Shown here piece after piece: positions 17,018 through 22,946 of a stretch of DNA of 22,946 nucleotides. Source of the stretch: Chara braunii (taxonomy: Eukaryota > Streptophyta > Charophyceae > Charales > Characeae); NCBI GenBank assembly GCA_003427395.1, contig BFEA01000642.1, forward strand, positions 793,163-816,108, in the 5' to 3' direction. The translations under genes and the position numbers were made by a program. Position 1 is the first letter of the stretch; every line of letters begins with the position of its first letter. The notes below the pieces were generated by a model. It saw nothing but the letters and a program-made list of their open reading frames with translations, had not been told where the DNA came from and searched no databases.

Positions 17018-17520
17018 GCTGTCACTAACCAGAAACGAAATTCTATGGTTAAGTTATCCCCCTGGATAGGAGAATGTGCAGACCACGTCCTTAACGTAGT
17101 CCTCTAACAACATGCGCTCTTTGTTGGCCAGAGTAGATGCTACCAGTCTACTCGGGCGCTGCACCCGGTCCTTTAGGCGCAATCTCTCAACGCAGTCGCG
17201 ACTTATAAAGCTCCGTGTGGAGCCGATGTCTACAAAGGCCCCGCATTTGCAGTCTACACCAACTTCCACCACGAAATGTTCCGCTCTAGCACCTCTACGT
17301 AGTGCCACCCACGACTCACGAGGGTCCCTTGCCGACCACTCATTTTGCAGGTCCTCTAAGGCCTCAAACACATCCAACGAGCAGAGTATCGTTGGGTCGG
17401 GATGCGTCTACGAGGTGACTAAGGAGTCAATAGCTTTGGCCAACTCTTGAAACAGGGATGGTATATCACCCGCTTCAACGAGAGTTGAAGCAGCTATAAC
17501 TTCTATTGGCCCTATGTGTT
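17018..17520 (-). pseudogene. gypsy protease (retropepsin), truncated, altered active site
   Basis: This domain would cleave the Gag-Pol polyprotein. After a linker read as HIGPIEVIAASTLVEAGDIPSLFQEL, TS-stop-THPDP, an open frame (17377-17054) contains EHFVVEVGVDCKCGAFVDIGSTRSFIS. This is the retropepsin D-(S/T)-G loop with Ile in the middle (codons at 17222-17230), so hydrogen bonding in the active site would be lost. VKDVVCTFSYPGG, a TAG, and then ISFLVSDSL continue the fold to the junction at 17018. The domain is cut at FLVSDSL, before the second half with its ILG motif, and runs straight into LTR sequence. Confidence 0.75.
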
Positions 17521-19295
17521 TCTGGAGCCGGAACTCGTAGAGGCCCCGGTCTGGAAAGAAGGAATCCCATCTTTAGGTGGTATCTTCTGCGGGACCTTCG
17601 TATTATTGCATCTGAACTGCTGATGGCCATACTTGCTGCAGTTAATGCAAGCTCCCCGCTGGTAATGATCCCGTCACACATCTTGATCCAAACCTGCTCG
17701 AACCCATGCCGCTATCTTGTGCGGGTTCGGGGTTTGCCCCTGACTCCTCTGTTGTCCGCGCTTGTCGTGGCCAGCTGCCTTACCCTTAATTACGACAATG
17801 AGGTTGCTACGCTCAGCATCATCCTCGTCGTCTATCTCTGAACCGTCCACAGGATCAGACACATCATCAATTTCAGTTTGATTCCCTTCTGAATCAACCA
17901 TCATCAATCGACTACCCTTTTTTTTCCACTCTTGTGGACTCTTCTTCTTTCTTTCATCCGTAGAGGGGACCTGAGCACCTCCTCGCGTAGCCTCCAAATC
18001 TAAGGCCTTCTTGCTAAAGGTCTCAAAGGTGTGATACTCTAGCCGAGCCTCATAGGCTAATAAGTTCTTGATGTCTGTGGGAAGGCACCTTAAGAACATT
18101 GTCAACAAGACCTGCGGATTGTACTCTACCCCAGGGACGACAATCAAATGCTCTACAGCAGAGGTGAGCTCGTGCACAGACTTGTACTTCCTAGTATCAA
18201 GCTTCAACAACCCATCAGTGGCAATCTGTGCCTACTGGGGGTTGTGCCATTGCGCTTCCACCAGATCCATAAATCTCTCAAGGGTATGGGTCTTAGCCCA
18301 GTCACCCATGTTCCTGCCGAATCCCTTTGAGGCTACCAATCCATTTAGCCAGCAAGTTGCTGATCCCTCTAAATAGGAAGCATCAGTTATCACTTCCTCC
18401 TCTACCAACGTTCTCTTTGCTCTCACCCACACTGGCACCGTTCTCAACCAAGTGTCGAGAGCCTCATCCTTCTTATCTCCTGAGAAGGTTGGGGGTGGTT
18501 TCAGTGGGGTCTTGGGGTACCAAGGTTGTTGTTGTCCCGGTTGAGGGACAAGTAGCGCCTGTGGTGTAGCTCCAGCCTCTGGACCAAAAGATGAGGAAGC
18601 AGCAGTCCGTGTTGTTGCTGCTGATGTACCCCTTGGTGTGGTACCAGACCGAGGGGGGCACATGCCTGTCATCGCCGAGAATGACAGCCATGGCAAAGCT
18701 GTTGGCCTAAATACTGGCCTCTGCATAGCGTTTAGGATCTGGTCCAGGGTGTCCTAGATAGCGTCCAGTTTATTGTCCATGTATGCATGCATGGACAGGA
18801 TGCTCGCTTTGACAATCTTCATCTTATTGTCTGAAGTCGATTCATCTAACCCCTCTAATGCAGCTTTGCCTATCGCCCTACCCTCTAATCTGACACTTCT
18901 ATTTCTAATTCCATTCTCTTTTTCGGTGGCCTTCTTAAGTTCCTCCTCTAGCCTTAAGCAAATCCTTTCTACTTGCTGGAGCTCCATCTGCTCCCTGGTG
19001 CGTGAAGGCGGCGAGCTCGACTGCAAGCCCGCCATCTGACTGGCCTCGGACCCTATGGTACTGGAAACGGACTGTCCGGTAGTGTCCGACACTCCCAATG
19101 AGAAACCGAGCGAGGTTGTTGTAGACGCCGCAGATGTAGTCATAGTTACTGCGCTAGTCGCTGTTGCTGCCAACGTTCTCTCTACAACTGCTGTAGCTTC
19201 CCTCACAATCTCAAGATTACGGGCCCTTGCTTTGTCCCTGAGCCTTCTCTCGTCTCCCGGTAAGTTGTACCTTCACCACCTTCTGAACCACTCAT
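17521..19295 (-). pseudogene. gypsy gag of the second family, with CCHC zinc knuckle
   Basis: The likely start is the ATG at 19295-19293 (MSGSEGGEGTTYRE). A frameshift near 19250 leads to RLRDKARARNLEIVREATAVVERTL. Then come a Ser/Thr/Ala-rich stretch, a probable coiled coil (LQQVERICLRLEEELKKATEKE, about 18960-18900) and, after TAG near 18756, a capsid region (KPPPTFSGDKKDEALDTWLRTV, ATCWLNGLV, FMDLVEAQWHNPQ; then LDTRKYKSVHELTSAVEHLI, LRCLPTDIKNLLAYEAR). At 17676-17674 an in-frame TGA precedes the zinc knuckle CINCSKYGHQQFRC (CX2CX4HX4C, 17608-17649), which reads on in the same frame. It shares gag organisation, but not recognisable sequence, with the gag at 9049. It is not functional. Confidence 0.8.
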
Positions 19296-20572
19296 CGGCT
19301 AGGCAGACGCGGTCTGCACTAGTGTCAATCTGGAACCTACTGCAGCATGCGTCTGACCGGTTCTAAAAATAAATAAAATAAAAATAAATATCCGGCGAGT
19401 TACTTAGGCTACCGTTCAAGTGGTATCAACAACATTCACACGGACTGTACACATAATCTATGCTTACTGCGATTAGTTCTCTTACAGCAGCGACGAAGAG
19501 AACTGGCTATAGTAGAACACTACAGTTCTAGTCTAGGTTGTTTGTGAGGTGTTAGCAGTTTGTCAACCAACTAATAAAAATAAAAATAAATATGTAGCAG
19601 ATGTATGCACAATGGGTATGGTTGTGTATGACAGTTGAGTCTCAATTGGAATCTTCCTCCCCTGTATCTAACATGCCTGTAGGCATCATCAAGCGACAGT
19701 GTCTAAGGTGTGCATTAGCGGCCCACCCCTGTGCCCAAGGTGTATGCTTATGACCAGCCTGCCCGTTCTTTACCCTCTCGTGCAACAAGCCTTGTGTCTG
19801 ACTGATCTGGCTGATCAAGAGGCATTTTAAGGACAACCCCCAAGGTCCTCCGGAATTATTTAATGTCGCAATCAGGACGACGATCACAGTCAGTGGACAG
19901 TTCAGACACCCGCCAAAAATATGTATAGACGGTCGGGATAGCGTCTGCTTAGGACTGGTCAGTCCGCACACCCCTTTTATTAGTGCAGCAAAGAGTCTTA
20001 ATGGACAAAGCAACAAGGCCTGTGTGTACTACTCCCATGGGTTGGCATGGTGACCGTGACCCATGCTTCGACCAGGGCCCTTCAGAGGCACCGCCCTCTC
20101 CTTCCAGATGCGCCACCGAGAACAGTGTAGTCTCTCAAGGTAAAGCGCTCATGACTCCTCACACAAAAGAGAGGACACTCAAGGTTGGACTCACTTCCTC
20201 ACGGTAAGAAGAGATTGAGAGGGCAGATAAGGTAAGGGAACAACGTACCTGGAGATAGCTGCCCCCAACCACAAATTTCTCACCAATTGAGCCGACGTGC
20301 ATTTCGATGACTGGTCATAGCCTCTGTACCACCCACAACGCAATGCAGTGCCACCTCAGCCAAAATGCCACATCAGCATGCTCTCATCATCGTGTATACA
20401 TCCGATGTCGCCACAGCTCCCACGCTGTCGCCACAGCCTTCCAGCGGACGGCCCCTCTACCTGGGCCCCCCTCTATCAAGCCAGCGCCAAAGTATCCTTA
20501 CTGCACATGAAGCATCGTCAACACACCAAGTAACAATGTCGCCAGCACCAGGTAAGCGGCGATCACAAACCA
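19296..20572 (-). other. Leader of the minus-strand gypsy element
   Basis: This is about 1.3 kb between primer-binding site and gag, similar in length to the leader of the plus-strand family. I see no credible gene; a 124-codon minus-strand open frame (20016-19642) has no known motif. Two AT-rich runs of AAAAATAAATA type occur at 19364-19391 and 19572-19594, about 200 bp apart. The part nearest the primer-binding site is C-rich with CCACATCAGC-like words (20345-20450), reminiscent of 1085-1140. Confidence 0.55.
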
Positions 20573-20584
20573 GCTGCGATACCA
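20573..20584 (-). other. Primer-binding site of the minus-strand element
   Basis: The minus strand reads TGGTATCGCAGC, close to the initiator-Met tRNA complement TGGTATCAGAGC. It lies three bases from the LTR end at 20588. The flanking 19 bp are shared with 664-682. Confidence 0.7.
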
Positions 20585-20587
20585 AAT

Positions 20588-21464
20588 TGCAAGGAATATG
20601 ACTGGGAACGATATACAGAAAACCAAGTTGCGAAATCACACAGATGTCCAAGTAGTCGTGTACAAGCAGAGAGCACAAATGCACCGAGATCCCATCCAAA
20701 TAAGAGCAACACAATGAAGTAATGAGCCAATGTTCAAGCCCTCAGGCCACACCAACACAATATCCAAAGTCGCTCCTCTCTGTCTGGCGCCCAGCGCCAG
20801 CCTACACTACGTGACTATGCTACCTACATCAGCATTCTCGCAACTCTCGAAGACCAATGTACATGATGTCAACGCCATAGCCGACTTCCTAAATGTACCA
20901 GGTACATATCTCGTCTCCCCTCATCAGACCCTGTCGACCCACACTCGCCTCCTTCCTGAAGACCACCGATCACCCGCTTACCCCCTAGCGCCCTGCAGCC
21001 CGGCTATGGCTGCTAGCGCTCCGCTGCCCTGCAGCGCCCCTCTTCACCACTCACGCGCCGGCACGCGCTCTGGCCTCAGCGCAGCACGCAGCCTCTAACG
21101 CAGTAGCACAGCAGTGTGACCGCATTGCCTGCGTGGGCCAGAATGTCCAGGCCCTGGCTGCTCTCCTTCCTATATGGAAGTGGCAGCCCCTGCATTGCTG
21201 CGTGTGGCCCGGATGGGAGCTTCCATTAGCTTCCGGTTGGGCCCCAGTGCCTGCGCCGAGGCCCAAGGCTACAGTTGAGGGCCTGGGCCCTTTACAGTTG
21301 GGCAGCGGCTGGGTCTCCAGACTTGGGCTGTTTGCTGCATTTGCACAGGACACAGGGTAGGTACGTCGATAGTACTGCTTTTGCATAGGCCTGTGGCCAC
21401 TTCGTGATGTATCGGCCCTGCTTTGTGTGAATGTGCCCAGGCGCAACTACCAAGGCCTGGGCCA
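20588..21464 (-). repeat. 5' LTR of the minus-strand element, outer edge uncertain
   Basis: The inner edge is fixed by the primer-binding site and by the match to 16953-17017. The sequence to the right is GC-rich without coding features, and no clear TATA box is seen on the minus strand apart from a CCATATAGG word near 21170. The outer edge is placed at a CA followed by ACTG, which would pair with ACTG at 16949-16952. This is weak evidence. Confidence 0.5.
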
Positions 21465-21723
21465 ACTGTACGACGCAGGTTAGGGAGGCTCACGCGTCCA
21501 CTCAACCAACTGGCGGGCTGCAACAGCCTGAGTACCCACATATGAAATGTCAAGTTTTGGCCTCTGGCGAATATTCAGGCCCGCCTTCACTTAGGGCGGG
21601 CACTCGTCTTGCTGGGGGCCTCTGCCCAGAACCTGTGTATGTCTGATAAGGGGCCCGTGAGGGCTTGCTCCAGAGTGGATTTAGCTAATCCAGAAATAGG
21701 ATATTGTCAACAAACCCACACAG
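21465..21723. other. Short unassigned segment between two elements
   Basis: If the minus-strand element ends at 21464, this should be LINE continuation. The LINE frame stays open for about 25 codons across the joined junction, but the sequence is not recognisably LINE. A GC-rich hairpin (GCCCGCC at about 21579 and GGCGGGC at about 21594) is present. No gene is seen. Confidence 0.3.
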
Positions 21724-21953
21724 TGAAACGGTTTTCACCTTTCTGCAGTCACAGATGTGGGCCCTAGAGTTCGATTCCCAGACCTCACTTTGCCCGCGTA
21801 CAGTATCGAGTCGACACCCGAGTGTTTGAATCCATGACCCGTGTTTTGGTAGTTGTTTGTCGTCTGTCGTAGGTCTGTGTAGTGGTAGGGGTTCGATCTG
21901 TAGGTCTGTCAGTTAGGAGTCACAGCTTTGTAGAGGTCATAGCTGTAGGTATT

Positions 21954-22030
21954 CTGAAAGGTCAAGGTCATAGCTGCTACAGTCCTGAAAGGTCAAGGTC
22001 GTAGCTGCAACAGTATCCGAAAGGCCAAGT
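21954..22030 (+). repeat. 31-32-bp tandem repeat in the third LTR
   Basis: Units start CTGAAAGGTCAAGG at 21954 and 21985, with a third partial unit (CCGAAAGG) at 22017. It includes GGTCATAGCTG/GGTCGTAGCTG words. It is not the same repeat as the 36-bp array of the other LTRs. Confidence 0.8.
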
Positions 22031-22272
22031 CCACAGACTTCCGGAAGGTCCGGAAGTGGCCTTTCGAAGTGTCTCACGTTTAGTCAGAGGCAAGTGGGCA
22101 AGTGGTGAGCCAACTGCGTTACGTCGGCAGTGCGACTGCATCGAGTTGGCAGTGCAAACCCATGCAGTCAGCGGCACCGGTCCCAGTCAGTCAGAGTCCA
22201 GTCAAGCAAGTACCGTGTGGGACTGTGTGCACCAAGGGCCTGGGAAAGGGTCAGACCAACGAGTTACAGAAG

Positions 22273-22279
22273 TATAAAT
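22273..22279 (+). promoter_or_regulatory. TATA box of the third LTR
   Basis: TATAAAT lies in the same conserved context as 7202 and 14143 (AGTATAAATCAAGAGGCAGC). Confidence 0.65.
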
Positions 22280-22708
22280 CAAGAGGCAGCGCCCAGCCAT
22301 TCATTCATTCGCTGCGTAAGCCATGCGGAAGCGCTGCTACAGCGTCTTGTGCGAAGGTGATCTGCAGGTTGCCCGAAGTCGAAGCGGGCTGAAGAGAGTG
22401 TAGCCATAGCCAGTAGTTTTAGTGCGGCCATAGCCGCTGTAGGAGGAAGATAGAATCTGTGTGTGGGTGTATTCAGGGTGATCCAGAGTTGAGGAGAGTT
22501 GAGGGCGTGCGAACAGTGGTGTTGGACGAGGCGACGAGAGTTGGGATGTCCAGGTGCTGTTGCGCCATAGCCTATTGAAGTGAACTTGCATCTGAACTGT
22601 GTTCTTGTTGTCCATATCTCTGAGCTCTGAGTGGGCGCCCTCCGCCAGTGTGAATCGTCATTTGTTTGCATGTGTGTGAAGTGGAAGTGAAAGCGAGTCT
22701 GATTGCAT

Positions 22709-22720
22709 TGGTATCAGAGC
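22709..22720 (+). other. Primer-binding site of the third copy, intact
   Basis: TGGTATCAGAGC is a perfect match to the commonly used initiator-Met tRNA primer site, one base after the LTR end. Confidence 0.85.
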
Positions 22721-22874
22721 TGATTCCCGTTACCCCACGCGCCATCGCCATTGCCAGCAGGGAAGAAGACGTGCGCCAGTGGGCGCCATAGGCTGAGGTA
22801 CCGAAGCAAGAAGAATCCGCCATAGCTCTGTTGCGGAGTGAGGTACTGTGTACCTGCAAAGAAGACAACGACGA

Positions 22875-22877
<3 letters not shown>

Positions 22878-22946
<69 letters not shown>
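22878..22946 (+). repeat. (GA)n microsatellite in the leader of the third copy
   Basis: The window ends inside an uninterrupted GA run. It sits about 170 bp after the primer-binding site, as in the 6720 element, with the same GACGAAGAAGA lead-in. Confidence 0.95.

Larger units (their letters stand above)
16953..21464 (-). mobile_element. Minus-strand Ty3/gypsy element of a second family, internally deleted
   Basis: Read on the minus strand: LTR (right edge uncertain, ending at 20588), primer-binding site (20573-20584), leader, gag (19295 to about 17521), protease (to 17018), then directly 65 bp of LTR end (17017-16953) against LINE sequence. The 65-bp piece matches 20588-20652 with two mismatches, identifying it as the remnant 3' LTR. 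RT, RNase H, integrase and most of the 3' LTR are missing. The right boundary at 21464 is a guess: CA followed by ACTG (21465-21468) would mirror the ACTG (16949-16952) before the left edge and give an LTR of 877 bp. Confidence 0.75.
21724..22707 (+). repeat. 5' LTR of the third copy, 984 bp
   Basis: TG...CA ends (TGAAACGG, GATTGCA), 96 bp longer than the 888-bp LTRs. The TATA (TATAAAT, 22273-22279) and the following block, including GAGGCAGCGCCCAGCC, ATTCATTC and CATGCGGAAGCGCTGC, are nearly unchanged. The upstream half differs and carries its own tandem array. CCATAG words occur at 22404, 22428 and 22565. Confidence 0.85.
21724..22946 (+). mobile_element. 5' end of a third gypsy copy, diverged relative of the 6720 element
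   Basis: It starts TGAAACGGTTTTCACCTTT like the 6720 element and contains LTR, primer-binding site and the first 226 bp of leader before the window ends. Similarity to the 6720 family is strong at the LTR start, in the TATA region and at the LTR/primer-binding-site junction, and weak or rearranged elsewhere. This marks a separate subfamily. It is not preceded by a purine tract, which supports reading it as a 5' LTR. Confidence 0.85.

Noticed and set aside
19642-20016. Minus-strand 124-codon open frame in the leader of the second gypsy element
   Set aside because: It lies between primer-binding site and gag where no gene is expected, and shows no recognisable motif.
21051-21446. Minus-strand 131-codon frame and several overlapping frames on both strands
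   Set aside because: It is in GC-rich LTR-like sequence, overlaps others in all frames and has no homology I can recognise.
21579-21600. GC-rich hairpin resembling a transcription terminator
   Set aside because: Rho-independent terminators do not apply in a eukaryotic nuclear context, and no gene ends here.

Overview
The window looks like transposon-filled, non-genic nuclear DNA from a eukaryote of the green plant lineage. No complete host gene, rRNA or tRNA gene or CRISPR array is visible. The coding pieces are all retrotransposon proteins: plant-type Ty3/gypsy Gag and Pol, and a plant L1-like LINE with a DUF4283/CCHC ORF1. The Lys/Glu-rich Gag beginning MVETRSGK and the pol region resemble, from memory, Ty3/gypsy proteins of the charophyte alga Chara braunii. 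That organism call is an inference, not a search result. Scattered single Ns and long homopolymers mark it as draft assembly.

Layout. (1) 1-3182 is mostly unassigned. At 659-674 it has a minus-strand primer-binding-site/LTR junction of a second gypsy family. (2) An old, heavily broken plus-strand LINE runs from about 3183 to 16952. ORF1 (3183-5959) carries a DUF4283-like fold, a zinc knuckle, a disordered stretch and an unrecognised C-terminal domain. ORF2 follows with an APE-type endonuclease (from 6084) and a reverse transcriptase (15134-16952). (3) A small AT-rich element with 9-bp terminal inverted repeats (3776-4112) splits the DUF4283 domain. (4) A full-length Ty3/gypsy element (6720-14548, two 888-bp LTRs, 4-bp target duplication ATTG) splits the LINE endonuclease. 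Removing it and one ATTG restores the endonuclease frame. (5) A minus-strand gypsy element of another family interrupts the LINE C-terminus at 16953. It keeps its 5' LTR, leader, gag and part of the protease. The rest of pol and all but 65 bp of its 3' LTR are gone. (6) A third, diverged relative of the 6720 family starts at 21724 (984-bp LTR, intact primer-binding site, leader) and runs off the end in a GA microsatellite.

Functional state. Every protein-coding piece is interrupted. The 6720 element has LTRs that are about 99% identical. Its gag has three in-frame stops, and its pol has two stops, two frameshifts and an Asn in place of a catalytic Asp. Zinc knuckle and protease are absent. 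It was therefore probably mobilised by proteins made elsewhere. The parts that look most preserved are cis-acting: LTR ends, TATA region, primer-binding site and a long unusual leader carrying a GA microsatellite, recurring CCATAG motifs and an array of eight TTGACC boxes.

I found no clear sign of a new multi-gene system. The most interesting material is the cis architecture of the gypsy leader and LTRs, the nested insertions with readable junctions, and two unexplained foldback structures in LINE ORF1.
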